From Sulfurivermis fontis (GTDB taxonomy: Bacteria > Pseudomonadota > Gammaproteobacteria > Thiohalomonadales > Thiohalomonadaceae): a stretch of DNA of 64,000 bases. Shown one piece after another: positions 39,081-48,786 of the stretch. Both the position numbers and the translations under genes were made by a program. The notes under the pieces were generated by a model, which made no database searches, was not told the origin of the DNA, and saw nothing but the letters and a program-made list of their open reading frames with translations. The stretch is from assembly GCF_004001245.1 (NCBI RefSeq), contig NZ_AP018724.1, forward strand, positions 372,001 through 436,000, in the 5' to 3' direction. Within the stretch, counting starts at the first letter, position 1; every line of letters begins with the position of its first letter.

Positions 39081-39140
39081 ATGGTGCATACCGACAAGAC
39101 AAAGCCGGGAATCACCGGGACGCGATGGCGCCGCTGGTAA
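39081..39140 (+). CDS. trpL: candidate trp leader peptide
   Basis: A short frame starts at ATG 39081 (or 39075, overlapping the gph stop) and reads MVHTDKTKPGITGTRWRRW then TAA. Two tryptophan codons lie just before the stop, the classic attenuator arrangement, and trpE begins 54 bp later. GGAATCA at about 39107-39113 can pair with TGATTCC at about 39160-39166, and CCTGTCAGG near the trpE ribosome site is a small hairpin. No T-run terminator is seen, so control would be translational or by another structure. Confidence 0.45.
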   Translation: MVHTDKTKPGITGTRWRRW

Positions 39141-39194
39141 GCGCACGCGTGTACCCGTTGATTCCGTAATCACTTTGCCTGTCAGGTAGCTGCC

Positions 39195-40679
39195 ATGACC
39201 CCACAACGTTTCGCCGAACTCGCCTCCCAGGGCTATAACCGCATTCCCGTGGCGCGCGAGGTCCTTGCCGACCTCGACACGCCGCTGTCCACCTACCTCA
39301 AGCTGGCCAACGCGCCGTATTCCTACCTGTTCGAGTCGGTGCAGGGCGGCGAGAAGTGGGGCCGCTACTCCATCATCGGCCTGCCCTGCCGCACCGTGGT
39401 GCGCGTGCACGGCTACGACATCGAGGTCGAGCACGACGGCGTGGTGGTGGAGAGCGAAACGGTCGCCGATCCGCTGGCCTGGATCGAACGGTTCCAGCAG
39501 CGCTACCGCGTCGCCTGCGAGCCGGGTGAGCCGCGCTTCAACGGCGGCCTGGTCGGCTATTTCGGCTACGACACCGTGCGCTACATCGAGCCGCGCCTGG
39601 GCCCCTGTCCCAACACCGACGAGATGGGCGTGCCCGACGTGATGCTGATGGTGTCGGACGAGGTGGTGGTGTTCGACAACCTGAGCGGCAAGCTGCATGT
39701 CATCGTCCACGCCGATCCGGCACAGCGGGATGCGCTGGCGGCGGCGCAGCAGCGTCTCGATCAGCTCATCGCCCGGCTGCGTGGCCCGCTGCCGGCGCGG
39801 CCGGCCACGGCGCCGCACCAAGTGACCGAACAGGACTTCGTCTCCGGCTTCACCCAGCACGGTTTTGAGGAGGCGGTGCGCAAATCCAAGGAGTACATCG
39901 TCGACGGCGACATCATGCAGGTGGTGCTGTCGCAACGCCTGTCGATCCCGTTCTACGCGCCGGCGCTGGACCTGTACCGTTCGCTGCGCAGCCTCAACCC
40001 TTCGCCCTACATGTTCTACCTCGATCTGCATGGCTTCCAGGTGGTGGGCTCTTCGCCGGAGATCCTCACCCGTTGCGAAGACGGCAAGGTGACGGTGCGT
40101 CCCATTGCCGGCACGCGGCCGCGCGGCAAGAGCGAGGAACAGGACAAGGCCCTGGAGGCGGATCTGCTGGCCGACCCGAAGGAAATCGCCGAGCACCTGA
40201 TGCTCATCGATCTCGGCCGCAACGATGTCGGCCGCATCGCCGAGACCGGCAGCGTCGAACTCACCGAGAAGATGGTGATCGAGCGCTATTCCCATGTCAT
40301 GCACATCGTCTCCAACGTGGAGGGGCGGCTGAAGGCGGGCATGAGCGCCATGGATGCCCTGCGCGCCACCTTCCCGGCCGGCACCGTTTCCGGTGCGCCG
40401 AAGATCCGCGCCATGGAGATCATCGACGAGCTGGAGCCGGTGAAGCGCGGCGTCTACGCGGGGGCCGTGGGTTATCTGGCCTGGAACGGCAACATGGATA
40501 CGGCCATCGCCATCCGCACCGCGGTGGTCAAGGAGGGCACGCTCTACATGCAGGCCGGTGCCGGCATCGTCTACGACTCGGTGCCGCGCAACGAATGGGA
40601 CGAGACCATGAACAAGAGCCGCGCCATCTTCCGTGCCGCCACGCTGGCCGAGGCCGGCCTCGACAACGCGCGCCGGTGA
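39195..40679 (+). CDS. trpE: anthranilate synthase component I
   Basis: 494 aa. The N-terminal regulatory region holds [12 protein letters not shown]-like text ([20 protein letters not shown]). The catalytic core has [65 protein letters not shown] and [20 protein letters not shown]. With TrpG it makes anthranilate from chorismate and glutamine. It is the first enzyme gene of the trp run, preceded by a candidate leader peptide, and trpG starts 10 bp after it. Confidence 0.98.
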   Translation: MTPQRFAELASQGYNRIPVAREVLADLDTPLSTYLKLANAPYSYLFESVQGGEKWGRYSIIGLPCRTVVRVHGYDIEVEHDGVVVESETVADPLAWIERFQQRYRVACEPGEPRFNGGLVGYFGYDTVRYIEPRLGPCPNTDEMGVPDVMLMVSDEVVVFDNLSGKLHVIVHADPAQRDALAAAQQRLDQLIARLRGPLPARPATAPHQVTEQDFVSGFTQHGFEEAVRKSKEYIVDGDIMQVVLSQRLSIPFYAPALDLYRSLRSLNPSPYMFYLDLHGFQVVGSSPEILTRCEDGKVTVRPIAGTRPRGKSEEQDKALEADLLADPKEIAEHLMLIDLGRNDVGRIAETGSVELTEKMVIERYSHVMHIVSNVEGRLKAGMSAMDALRATFPAGTVSGAPKIRAMEIIDELEPVKRGVYAGAVGYLAWNGNMDTAIAIRTAVVKEGTLYMQAGAGIVYDSVPRNEWDETMNKSRAIFRAATLAEAGLDNARR

Positions 40680-40689
40680 GGGACACATC

Positions 40690-41286
40690 ATGTTGCTGAT
40701 GATCGATAACTACGACTCCTTCACCTACAACCTGGTGCAGTACTTCGCCGAGCTGGGCGCCGATGTGCAGGTGCATCGCAACGACCAGATCTCCATCGAG
40801 GAGATCGAGCGGCTGCAGCCGGAGCGCCTGGTGATTTCACCGGGGCCGTGCTCGCCGAGCGAGGCGGGCATTTCCGTCGCCGCCATCCAGCATTTCGCCG
40901 GCAAGCTGCCGATCCTCGGCGTGTGCCTGGGCCATCAGTCCATCGGCCAGGCCTTCGGCGGCAACATCGTGCACGCCGGTGTGATCATGCACGGCAAGAC
41001 CTCACAGATTTATCATGCCAATGTCGGTGTGTTTTCCGGGCTGGAGAATCCGTTTCAGGCCACACGCTATCACTCGCTGGTGATCGAACAGTCGACCTTG
41101 CCGGCCTGTCTGGAGGTGACGGCGTGGACGCAGAATGCCGACGGCACGCGCGAGGCCATCATGGGTGTGCGTCACCGCGAGTTCGTCATCGAGGGCGTGC
41201 AGTTCCACCCCGAATCGATCCTCACCCAGCACGGCCACGACATGTTGCGCAACTTCCTCGCCATGCAGGGCGGGCGGCGCAGTTGA
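40690..41286 (+). CDS. trpG: anthranilate synthase component II (glutamine amidotransferase)
   Basis: 198 aa class I glutamine amidotransferase. [19 protein letters not shown], the oxyanion block [15 protein letters not shown], the nucleophile in [16 protein letters not shown] and the His-Glu pair in [14 protein letters not shown] are all intact. It supplies ammonia to TrpE, and may also serve PabB. An MFS gene separates it from trpD. Confidence 0.97.
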   Translation: MLLMIDNYDSFTYNLVQYFAELGADVQVHRNDQISIEEIERLQPERLVISPGPCSPSEAGISVAAIQHFAGKLPILGVCLGHQSIGQAFGGNIVHAGVIMHGKTSQIYHANVGVFSGLENPFQATRYHSLVIEQSTLPACLEVTAWTQNADGTREAIMGVRHREFVIEGVQFHPESILTQHGHDMLRNFLAMQGGRRS

Positions 41287-41303
41287 GGATGGCGTTGTCC
41301 TGC

Positions 41304-41331
41304 CTGTAGGAGCCCACGCCGTGGGCGAGCA
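41304..41331 (+). repeat. REP-like hairpin after trpG
   Basis: CTGTAGGAGCCCACGCCGTG continues with GGCGAGC: a TGTAGGAGC head and a GCCCACGCCGTGGGC stem, the form of REP sequences common in gammaproteobacteria. Relatives are at 31086-31162 and 58799-58863, and the 50908-50936 hairpin is more distant. The rest of 41332-41395 shows no gene. Confidence 0.55.
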
Positions 41332-41395
41332 GGCTGCCAGGCAGACGCGCTGTTCGCCGGGAGTGCCCGGCACCCACCCAAAAGGTTCTGAAATC

Positions 41396-42610
41396 GTGTC
41401 GAACACCAGCGCCGTTCCGGCGCATCATCCGCTGTTCATCGCCTTCGTGGTCGCCGCGCTGTCGATGCTGGCGCCGTTCACCATCGACACCTATCTGCCG
41501 TCCTTCCCCGCCATTGCGGCAGACCTGGCGGCAAGCCATGCGCAGATGCAGCAGACCATGGGCCTGTATCTGGCGGCCTTTGCCCTGACCACGCTGATCT
41601 ATGGCCCGCTGTCCGACAGCTTCGGTCGCCGTCCGGTGATCATCGGCGCCTTGCTGTTGTATGTGCTGGGCAGTATCGGTGCGGCGCTGACCGATACCAT
41701 CGCCGGTCTCCTGTTCTGGCGTGTGGTGCAGGGGCTGTCCGCCGGCGCCGGTGTGGTGGTGGGCCGCGCCATGGTGCGCGATGCCTTCAGTGGCCATCAT
41801 GCGCAGCGGGTGCTGTCCCATGCGATGCTGATTTTTGCCATAGCCCCGGCCATCGCGCCGATGATCGGTGGCGTGTTGCAGGACTGGTCCGGCTGGCGCG
41901 CGGTGTTCTGGTTTCTCGCCCTGCTCGGTGTCGCCGTGCTGGCCGTCATCGTCTGGCGCGCGCCGGAGACGCTGCCGGCCGACGGCCGGCACTCGATCCA
42001 CCCGCTGAAGGTGGCGGGGGCCTACGGCATGGCACTGCGTCATGGCCGCTTCATGGGGCTGGTGCTGGCCTTCGCCCTCAACTTCGGCGGCTTCTTCATC
42101 TATATCGCCGCCGCACCGACGCTGCTGTATGACCATTTGCATCTGGGCGTCAACGACTTCTGGATGCAGTTCGTACCGATGGTGGGCGGCCTGATGACGG
42201 GTTCGTATGCCATGAGCCGGCTCGCCGGGCGCATGACGCCGCCGCGCGGCATCCGCATCGGCTATGCGCTGATGCTGGCGGCGAGTCTGCTCAATGTGGC
42301 GCAGGCCCTGCTGTTGCCGCCGACGCCGGTGAGTGTGCTGGCACCGCTGGTGCTGTACGCCTTTGCCGTGTCGTTCAGCATGCCCAACCTCACGGTACTG
42401 GCGCTGGATTGCTTTCCGCGCAACCGCGGCATGGCCGCGGCAGTGCAATCCTTCATGCAGGTGGGGTTCAACGCATTGGTGGCGGGGTTGCTGGTGCCCT
42501 TCATCGCCCATCATGTCTGGAGCCTGGCCCTGGGCATGCTGGCGCTGGCCGGCGCCGGCCTGCTGGTGTGGGGCTGGCAGGAGCGCTACGGCGCCGCAGC
42601 GGCGCCTTGA
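41396..42610 (+). CDS. Bcr/CflA-type MFS drug-resistance transporter
   Basis: 404 aa from GTG (VSNTSAVPAHHPLFI), 12 membrane segments. The DHA1 marks are TIDTYLPSFPAIAADL, YGPLSDSFGRRPVIIGAL (motif A), WRVVQGLSAGAGVVVGRAMV and RDAF. Bcr/CflA proteins export drugs or small peptides; the substrate is unknown. It lies on the same strand inside the trp gene run, between trpG and trpD, with 110 bp before and 70 bp after. Confidence 0.92.
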   Translation: MSNTSAVPAHHPLFIAFVVAALSMLAPFTIDTYLPSFPAIAADLAASHAQMQQTMGLYLAAFALTTLIYGPLSDSFGRRPVIIGALLLYVLGSIGAALTDTIAGLLFWRVVQGLSAGAGVVVGRAMVRDAFSGHHAQRVLSHAMLIFAIAPAIAPMIGGVLQDWSGWRAVFWFLALLGVAVLAVIVWRAPETLPADGRHSIHPLKVAGAYGMALRHGRFMGLVLAFALNFGGFFIYIAAAPTLLYDHLHLGVNDFWMQFVPMVGGLMTGSYAMSRLAGRMTPPRGIRIGYALMLAASLLNVAQALLLPPTPVSVLAPLVLYAFAVSFSMPNLTVLALDCFPRNRGMAAAVQSFMQVGFNALVAGLLVPFIAHHVWSLALGMLALAGAGLLVWGWQERYGAAAAP

Positions 42611-42679
42611 CCGCTGCGGCGGGGAAACGGGACAATCGCCCGACATTTTTGCCGAACATAACGCCAAAGGTTTTCCACC

Positions 42680-43705
42680 ATGGATATGCAGACAGCCATC
42701 CGCGCCGTCACCGAGCGCCGCGACCTCAGCTCCGAGCAAATGACGGCGGCGATGCGCCTGATCATGACCGGCGAGGCGACTCCGGCGCAGATCGGCGGCT
42801 TCCTCGTCGGCCTGCGCATGAAGGGCGAGACGGTGGACGAGATCGCCGCGGCCGCCGGCGTGATGCGCGAACTGGCGACGCGGGTAGAGCTGGAGCTGCC
42901 GCATCTGGTGGATACCTGCGGCACCGGCGGCGATGGCGCCCACACCTTCAACATCTCGACCACGGCGGCCTTTGTGGTGGCCGCGGCGGGCGCCAACGTG
43001 GCCAAGCACGGCAACCGCTCGGTATCGAGCAAATCCGGCAGCGCCGACGTGCTGGAGGCGGCCGGCGTCAACCTGGAGCTGACGCCGCAGCAGGTCGGTG
43101 AATGCGTCCGCCAGGCCGGTGTCGGTTTCATGTTCGCCCCCAAGCATCACAGCGCCATGAAGCACGCCATCGGCCCGCGCCGCGAAATGGGCGTGCGCAC
43201 CATCTTCAATGTGCTGGGGCCGCTGACCAATCCGGCCGGCGCGCCGCATCAGGTGCTCGGCGTCTACAGCGGCGAGTGGCTGGAGCCGCTGGCCCAGGTG
43301 CTGGGCCGGCTGGGCTCGAAGCATGTGCTCATCGTGCATGCCGAGGACGGCATGGATGAAATCAGCATCAGTGCGCCGACCCAGGTGGCGGAATGGCAGC
43401 ACGGCACGCTCAAGCGCTATGCCATCACGCCGGAGCAGTTCGGCATGGTGCGCGCCGATGTGAAGCGCCTGGCCGTGGAGTTGCCGGAACAGAGTCTCGG
43501 CATCATGCGTGATGTGCTCGCTGACAAGGCGGGGCCGGCGCGCGATATCGTGGTGCTCAATGCGGGCGCCGCCATCTATGCGGCCGACCTGGCGGCCACG
43601 CTGGAAGAGGGCGTGCAGAAGGCGCGTGAAGTGATCGCCAGCGGCGCCGCACGCGAGCGGCTCGACCGCCTGGTGCAGGTCAGCAACAGCTTCAAGGCGG
43701 CATGA
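42680..43705 (+). CDS. trpD: anthranilate phosphoribosyltransferase
   Basis: 341 aa. The ribosyltransferase motifs [57 protein letters not shown] and [17 protein letters not shown] are present. It joins anthranilate to PRPP in step two of tryptophan synthesis. It is followed by trpC with a 1-bp gap, so the two are cotranscribed. Confidence 0.97.
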   Translation: MDMQTAIRAVTERRDLSSEQMTAAMRLIMTGEATPAQIGGFLVGLRMKGETVDEIAAAAGVMRELATRVELELPHLVDTCGTGGDGAHTFNISTTAAFVVAAAGANVAKHGNRSVSSKSGSADVLEAAGVNLELTPQQVGECVRQAGVGFMFAPKHHSAMKHAIGPRREMGVRTIFNVLGPLTNPAGAPHQVLGVYSGEWLEPLAQVLGRLGSKHVLIVHAEDGMDEISISAPTQVAEWQHGTLKRYAITPEQFGMVRADVKRLAVELPEQSLGIMRDVLADKAGPARDIVVLNAGAAIYAADLAATLEEGVQKAREVIASGAARERLDRLVQVSNSFKAA

Positions 43706-43706
43706 C

Positions 43707-44507
43707 GTGAGCGATACCCCGGATATCCTGAAGAAAATCCTGCAGCGCAAGGCCGAAGAGATCGCGGCGCGGCGCAGTCGGGTGAGTATCGCGGAGTTGC
43801 GCGACCGCGTGCCGGCGGCGCCGGCGCTGCGCCCCTTCGTCGGCGCGCTGCGCGCCAAGCTGGCCGCCGGGCTGCCGGCGGTGATCGCCGAGGTGAAGAA
43901 GGCCTCGCCCAGCAAAGGCCTGTTGCGTCCCGATTTCCACCCGGCGGAGATCGCGGCCTCCTACGAACGCGGCGGTGCAGCCTGCCTGTCGGTACTGACC
44001 GATATCGATTTCTTTCAGGGCAGCGACGAATACCTGCAACAGGCCCGCGCGGCCTGTGGGCTGCCGGTGATCCGCAAGGACTTCATCATCGACACTTACC
44101 AGGTGGTGGAGGCGCGTGCCATCGGTGCCGACTGCATCCTGCTCATCGCCGCTGCATTGAGCGACGGACAGATGGCCGAGCTGACCGCCGCCGCGACGGA
44201 GCTGGGGCTGGATGTGCTGGTGGAGGTGCACGACGGGCAGGAACTGGAGCGCATGCTGCGCCTGCCGCTGCCCCTGGTCGGCATCAACAACCGCAATCTG
44301 CGCACCTTCGAGGTTTCCCTGCAAACCACCCTCGACCTGTTGGCGCAGATCCCGGAGGATCGCATCGTGGTCACCGAGAGCGGCATCCTGAGCCGCGACG
44401 ACGTGACGCTGATGCGCCGTCACGGTGTGCACAGTTTTCTGGTGGGGGAGGCGTTTATGCGCGCGGCGGAGCCGGGCGAGAAGCTGGCGGAGTTGTTTAA
44501 TACTTAG
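43707..44507 (+). CDS. trpC: indole-3-glycerol phosphate synthase
   Basis: 266 aa from GTG ([20 protein letters not shown]). It is a TIM barrel with [19 protein letters not shown] (catalytic lysine), [57 protein letters not shown] and [12 protein letters not shown]. It is monofunctional: no TrpF part is fused. The stop is followed immediately by a family A repeat. Confidence 0.97.
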   Translation: MSDTPDILKKILQRKAEEIAARRSRVSIAELRDRVPAAPALRPFVGALRAKLAAGLPAVIAEVKKASPSKGLLRPDFHPAEIAASYERGGAACLSVLTDIDFFQGSDEYLQQARAACGLPVIRKDFIIDTYQVVEARAIGADCILLIAAALSDGQMAELTAAATELGLDVLVEVHDGQELERMLRLPLPLVGINNRNLRTFEVSLQTTLDLLAQIPEDRIVVTESGILSRDDVTLMRRHGVHSFLVGEAFMRAAEPGEKLAELFNT

Positions 44508-44588
44508 CTACAAGTTTCAAGTTGCAAGTGACACGCTAAAGGCAACACCCTCTTCCTTGCCACTTGCCACTTGCCACTTGCCACTTAC
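44508..44588. repeat. family A CAAG-heptad palindrome between trpC and crp
   Basis: The left arm is CTACAAG TTTCAAG TTGCAAG TGACA (44508-44532); the right arm is CTTGCCA repeated four times (44555-44586). The core holds TAAAGGCAACACCCTCTT, almost identical to the core of the element at 46676-46758. The crp stop codon (44585-44587) lies inside the right arm. Confidence 0.75.
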
Positions 44589-45220
44589 CGCGCACCGAAC
44601 ACGACGATGGTCTTGCCCTTCACCGAGATCAGGCCCTGTTCTTCCAGGGTCTTGAGCACACGCCCGGCCATTTCGCGCGAGCAGCCGACGATGCGGCCGA
44701 TCTCCTGGCGGGTGATGCGGATCTGCATGCCGTCGGGATGGGTCATGGCATCCGGCTCCCTGGTGAGGTCGAGCAGGGTGCGGGCGATGCGGCCGGTGAC
44801 GTCGAGGAAGGCCAGGTCGCCCACCTTGCGGCTGGTGGTGCGCAGGCGTGCCGCCATCTGGCTGGACAGGGCGAAGAGGATCTCCGGGTCGTCGTGCGCC
44901 ACCTGGCGGAAGCGGGTGTAGCTGATCTCCGCCAGTTCGCACTCGGTGCGCGAGCGCACCCAGGCGCTGCGGCCGGCGCTTTCGTCGAACAGGCCCATCT
45001 CGCCGAAGAAGTCGCCGGGGTTGAGGTAGGCGAGCACGATCTCGCGGCCGTTGTCGTCCTCGATCAACACCGTCATGCCGCCCTTGATGACGTAATACAG
45101 CACGTCGGGCTTGTCGCCGGCACGGATGATGGTGCTCTTGGAGGCGTATTTGCGGCGGTGGCAATGGACCAGGAAGCGATCGATCGCCGGGTTGCCGGTG
45201 CTCAGCGCCTTGGTCGTCAT
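44585..45220 (-). CDS. crp: CRP (cAMP receptor protein) family regulator
   Basis: 211 aa. The cAMP pocket is [20 protein letters not shown] then [18 protein letters not shown], very close to E. coli CRP. The DNA-binding helix is [20 protein letters not shown] then [10 protein letters not shown], where R, E and R contact TGTGA. It lacks the N-terminal cysteines of FNR, so it is not the factor expected at the FNR-type boxes. Its gene end has been invaded by a family A repeat. Confidence 0.95.
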   Translation of the reverse strand: MTTKALSTGNPAIDRFLVHCHRRKYASKSTIIRAGDKPDVLYYVIKGGMTVLIEDDNGREIVLAYLNPGDFFGEMGLFDESAGRSAWVRSRTECELAEISYTRFRQVAHDDPEILFALSSQMAARLRTTSRKVGDLAFLDVTGRIARTLLDLTREPDAMTHPDGMQIRITRQEIGRIVGCSREMAGRVLKTLEEQGLISVKGKTIVVFGAR

Positions 45221-45331
45221 GGTGACCCCTTGTCCCTAGGAAATTAGTGGGTGTTACGTATACCAGCCTGCCTGGAGCCAGGCAAGCGGGTAGAATCGCA
45301 CCAGAATAACCCAGCTTGGAGGAAAGTTAAA

Positions 45332-45748
45332 ATGAAGGCGCGTATCAAATGGGTGGAGCAGGCCACCTTCCTGGGCGAGACGGAGAGCGGCCACGCGGTG
45401 GTGATGGACGGCCCGCCCGACCACGGCGGCCGCAATCTGGGGCCGCGGCCGATGGAGATGCTGCTGCTCGGCATGGGCGGTTGCACCTCCTTCGATGTGG
45501 TCAGCATCCTGAAGAAGGCGCGCCAGCCCATCCGTGACTGCGTGGCCGAGATCACCGCCGAGCGTGCCGACACCGACCCCAAGGTTTTCACCCGGATCCA
45601 CGTCCACTTCATCGTCACCGGCCAGGACCTGAAGGAGGCCCAGGTCAAGCGAGCGGTCGAGCTGTCGGCAGAGAAGTACTGCTCCGCCTCCATCATGCTG
45701 GGCAAGGTGGCCGAGATCACCCACGACTACGAGATCGTGGCAGGCTGA
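45332..45748 (+). CDS. OsmC family protein (YhfA-like)
   Basis: 138 aa starting MKARIKWVEQATFLGETESG after TTGGAGGAAAG. OsmC/Ohr fold marks are GRNLGPRPMEMLLLGMGGCT then SFDVVSILKKARQPI, and the second conserved cysteine in SAEKYCSASIMLGKVAEI. OsmC proteins reduce organic peroxides through this cysteine pair; YhfA-type members have unproven activity. It is divergent from crp, an arrangement also seen in E. coli (yhfA-crp). Confidence 0.92.
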   Translation: MKARIKWVEQATFLGETESGHAVVMDGPPDHGGRNLGPRPMEMLLLGMGGCTSFDVVSILKKARQPIRDCVAEITAERADTDPKVFTRIHVHFIVTGQDLKEAQVKRAVELSAEKYCSASIMLGKVAEITHDYEIVAG

Positions 45749-45853
45749 GGGAAATTTTATCCCCCTTTTGCGGCTTAATCAGGGATAATGCGCGTCCCCG
45801 CCCGGCCAGGATGCCGGCGGGGACTTCCTGACTGTACTGCGGAGGTGCATGAA

Positions 45854-46675
45854 TTGCCTGACTCTCTCGGAACCAAGCTCAAGCTGCACGGCTTCAACAA
45901 CCTGACCAAGACGCTGAGCTTCAACATCTACGACATCTGCTACACGCAGACCGATGCCCAGCAGCGCGAGTACATCGAGTACATCGATGAGGAATACAAC
46001 GCCGAGCGCCTGACCAACATCCTCACCGATGTGGCCGATATCATCGGCGCCAACATCCTCAACATCGCGCGCCAGGATTACGATCCGCAGGGCGCCAGCG
46101 TCACCATGCTGATCTCCGAGGAGCCGGTGCTGTCGCAAGACCGCTCCAACACCGAATCGCCCGGTCCGCTGCTGCCGGACGCCGTGGTGGCGCATCTGGA
46201 CAAGAGCCACATCACCGTACACACCTATCCGGAGAGCCATCCGGACAACGGCATCAGCACCTTCCGCGCCGACATCGATGTCTCCACCTGCGGCCGCATC
46301 TCGCCGCTGAAGGCGCTGAACTATCTGATCCACAGCTTCGAGTCCGACATCGTCACCATGGACTACCGCGTGCGCGGCTTCACCCGCGACGTCAAGGGGC
46401 GCAAGTATTTCATCGACCACAAGATCAACTCGATCCAGAATTACATCGCCCGCGATACGCTGGATCGCTACCAGATGATCGACGTCAACGTCTATCAGGA
46501 GAACATCTTCCACACCAAGATGATGCTCAAGGAGTTCGACCTGGATAACTACCTGTTCGGTGTCCAGGCGCGCGACCTCGACCCGGCGGATTCGCGCACC
46601 ATCCGCCGGCGTCTGCAACGGGAAATGCTGGAGATCTTCTATGGACGGAATCTGACGAAGATTCCCAAAAAATAG
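45854..46675 (+). CDS. speD: S-adenosylmethionine decarboxylase proenzyme
   Basis: 273 aa from TTG 45854, eight bases after GGAGG; an upstream in-frame Met was rejected as it lacks this site and homology. [20 protein letters not shown] is the family start. Self-cleavage between K117 and S118 ([17 protein letters not shown]) makes the pyruvoyl cofactor. The cysteine in [15 protein letters not shown] is the proton donor. It supplies decarboxylated SAM for spermidine. A family A repeat follows at once. Confidence 0.96.
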   Translation: MPDSLGTKLKLHGFNNLTKTLSFNIYDICYTQTDAQQREYIEYIDEEYNAERLTNILTDVADIIGANILNIARQDYDPQGASVTMLISEEPVLSQDRSNTESPGPLLPDAVVAHLDKSHITVHTYPESHPDNGISTFRADIDVSTCGRISPLKALNYLIHSFESDIVTMDYRVRGFTRDVKGRKYFIDHKINSIQNYIARDTLDRYQMIDVNVYQENIFHTKMMLKEFDLDNYLFGVQARDLDPADSRTIRRRLQREMLEIFYGRNLTKIPKK

Positions 46676-46758
46676 TTCCAAGTACCAAGTTGCAAGTGAC
46701 AAGCCAAAGACAACACCCTCTTTTCTTGTAACTTGTAACTTGTAACTTGTAACTTGTT
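46676..46758. repeat. family A CAAG-heptad palindrome between speD and coq7
   Basis: The left arm is TTCCAAG TACCAAG TTGCAAG TGACAAG; the right arm is CTTGTAA repeated four times then CTTG. The core CAAAGACAACACCCTCTTTT matches that of 44508-44588. It fills the whole gap between convergent genes and reaches the coq7 stop codon. Confidence 0.75.
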
Positions 46759-47397
46759 TTATATCCAATAGGTCGTCCGCGTCATTACCTTCGACACCAG
46801 ACCCATCAGCCTCTTCACCGGCTCCGGCAGCGGGGCGCCGCCGGCATGCAGGGCGAGGGTGGCGTGGTGCGCCTCGTCCTCCTTCATCTGCTCGAGGATG
46901 GCGCGGCTTTTCTGATCGTGCTCCGGCAATTGCGCCAGATGCTCGTCCAGGTGCCGCACCACCTGATGTTCGGTCTCCACCACGAAGCCCAGGCTCCACT
47001 TGTCGCCGGCGGCACCGGCCAGGGCGCCGATGGCCAACGAACCCGCATACCACAGCGGGTTGAGGTAACTGACGTGGGTGCCCATTTCCTTCGCGCGGCG
47101 CTCGCACCATTCCAGGTGATCGTTTTCCTCCAGTGCGGCGCGCTCCATCTTGTCGCGCACCTCCGGCAGGCGCGCGGTGAGTGCCTGGCCCTGATACAGC
47201 CCCTGCGCCGACACCTCGCCGGCGTGGTTGATGCGCATCAGCCGTCCGGCCAGCACGCGCTCGGCCTCGCTCAGCTCCGCCTCGGGCAGGTGCTCCGCCG
47301 GATTGGGGCGTTCGGTCAGCACCGGCCGTCCGAACACGGTACGCAGGGCGGTATCGAAGTTGAGAAACAGCTTGTCGATGGGGGAGTAGTTGCGCAT
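46759..47397 (-). CDS. coq7: Coq7-type demethoxyubiquinone monooxygenase
   Basis: 212 aa starting [20 protein letters not shown]; a longer in-frame start lies in the neighbouring repeat and was rejected. It is a di-iron four-helix protein with metal ligands in [42 protein letters not shown] and [13 protein letters not shown]. It uses O2 to hydroxylate the ring at C6 in the last hydroxylation of ubiquinone synthesis, replacing UbiF. It is the aerobic counterpart of UbiUV in this window. Confidence 0.95.
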   Translation of the reverse strand: MRNYSPIDKLFLNFDTALRTVFGRPVLTERPNPAEHLPEAELSEAERVLAGRLMRINHAGEVSAQGLYQGQALTARLPEVRDKMERAALEENDHLEWCERRAKEMGTHVSYLNPLWYAGSLAIGALAGAAGDKWSLGFVVETEHQVVRHLDEHLAQLPEHDQKSRAILEQMKEDEAHHATLALHAGGAPLPEPVKRLMGLVSKVMTRTTYWI

Positions 47398-47402
47398 GAA
47401 GG

Positions 47403-47516
47403 CTAAGTTACAAGTTTCAAGTGACAAGTTGCAAGATAGGGACAATCTTGCTTGTCACTTGTCACTTGTCACTTGTCACTTGTCACTTGTCACTTGTCAC
47501 TTGTCACTTGTTTGAC
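47403..47516. repeat. family A palindrome with a long tandem heptad run
   Basis: The left arm is four NNNCAAG heptads (47407-47434). The right arm is CTTG then TTGTCAC units repeated about nine times (47448-47513), the longest run in the window. The 3' end of glcF lies in this run: its last residues (QVTSDK and stop) are encoded by repeat units. Length variation by slippage is expected. Confidence 0.8.
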
Positions 47517-48746
47517 CAGCAGCGACACCGGATGCACTACCTCCACCGCCAGCCCCGCCGCGCGCAGTCCGGCCGCGAGATGCATGGCGCAGCCGATGTT
47601 GGCGCTGGCCAGCCACTGCGGTTGCAGTTCCGCCACGGCGGCGACCTTGTCGGCCCGCAGGGTATCGGCCTCGGCCGGATGGTCGACCAGATAGCTGCCG
47701 GCGGCGCCGCAGCAGCGCTCGTTGTGCGGCAACTCGACGACCTCCAGCTGCGGGATGTGGCGCAGCAGGGTGTACAGCGCCTGCTGCCCGCGCAGCACAT
47801 TGCGCAGGGTACAGGACTCATGCACCGCTACCTTCTGCGGCAACGGCCGCAGCACCAGAGTTTCGGGCCAGTCCAGTCCGGCGAGAAACGCGTTGATGTC
47901 GATTACGCGACGGGCAAAGCCGGCGGCGCGCTCGTCCTCCAGCAGGTCGTCGTATTCATGCAGCAGGGCGCCGCAGCCGCTGGCCACGCTGAGGATGGCC
48001 TCGGCCTCGGCGGGGAAGGCCGCCAGATTCTGCTGTGCCAGGTGCCGTGCCGTCGCGCCGTCGCCCTGCTGCACATGCAACGCACCGCAGCAGCCTTGCT
48101 GTGACGGGATATGCACCGCATACCCCAGCGCACTCAACAGCCTGCGGGCATCGTGCAGCAAGCGGCGCTGCAGCAGGTCGCCGGTGCAGCCGGTGAACAG
48201 CGCCACCTGCCCGCGCTGTACGCCCTGTGCCGGCGTAAATTCCGGCAGGGACGGCGCGGCGCCGCCCTCCGGCAGGCCCTGCAGCAACCGTCCGACGGCA
48301 CTGTCGCCGAGCAGATGCAGCCGCTGCGTGATCTTTTGCAGGCCGCTGGCCTGGAACAGGTGCAATGCGCCGCCCAGCAGCTTGCGCCGCGCCGGTGTCG
48401 CCAGCGTGTCGGCAAGGCGGGAATGTTCCTGCCGATATAAATGTTCGCGTGTGTTGCGCAGCAGGCGGCCGTAGGGCACCAGGGAGGGGCACATCGCCTC
48501 GCAGGCGCGGCAGCCCAGGCAACGATCGAGGTGGCCAAGCAGCCCGGCATCCGCCTCCAGCTGGCCGCGCGCGACCGCCAGCATCAGGGAGATGCGCCCG
48601 CGCGGCGATTCCGCCTCGTTATGGCTCAGACCATAGGTGGGACAGTGGGGCAGACACATGCCGCACAGCACGCAGCGATCAGCGTCGGCCAGGATCTGGG
48701 ATAGCAAGTTCAATGTGGGGGTCACGGCAGGAAAACAGCGCCCCAT
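47490..48746 (-). CDS. glcF: glycolate oxidase iron-sulfur subunit
   Basis: 418 aa. Two 4Fe-4S motifs are near the N-terminus (CVLCGMCLPHCPTYGL and CLGCRACEAMCPSLVPYG). Two CCG domains follow (TGC...QQGCCGALH and ESCTLRN...NERCCGAAGSY), the HdrD/GlcF layout. With GlcD and GlcE (not in the window) it oxidises glycolate to glyoxylate and passes electrons to quinone; gph at 38401 would supply glycolate. The start may be M at 48746 or GTG at 48725. The C-terminal tail is repeat-encoded. Confidence 0.92.
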   Translation of the reverse strand: MGRCFPAVTPTLNLLSQILADADRCVLCGMCLPHCPTYGLSHNEAESPRGRISLMLAVARGQLEADAGLLGHLDRCLGCRACEAMCPSLVPYGRLLRNTREHLYRQEHSRLADTLATPARRKLLGGALHLFQASGLQKITQRLHLLGDSAVGRLLQGLPEGGAAPSLPEFTPAQGVQRGQVALFTGCTGDLLQRRLLHDARRLLSALGYAVHIPSQQGCCGALHVQQGDGATARHLAQQNLAAFPAEAEAILSVASGCGALLHEYDDLLEDERAAGFARRVIDINAFLAGLDWPETLVLRPLPQKVAVHESCTLRNVLRGQQALYTLLRHIPQLEVVELPHNERCCGAAGSYLVDHPAEADTLRADKVAAVAELQPQWLASANIGCAMHLAAGLRAAGLAVEVVHPVSLLVKQVTSDK

Positions 48747-48786
48747 GGTAGACTACGGGCCGGTTCAATAACAGTGGCGGGCGGAC

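Noticed and set aside
38985-40691. 568-codon frame opposite trpE
   Set aside because: Antisense shadow with no recognisable domain; TrpE on the plus strand is unambiguous.
41222-43915. 897-codon open frame on the minus strand across the MFS and trpD genes
   Set aside because: Antisense shadow of GC-rich genes. It is His/Gln/Arg-rich without domains, while the plus-strand frames are clear MFS and TrpD.
44585-45220. FNR as the gene for the regulator at the two FNR-type boxes
   Set aside because: The protein has the CRP cAMP pocket and lacks the N-terminal cysteine cluster of FNR, so the factor must be encoded elsewhere.
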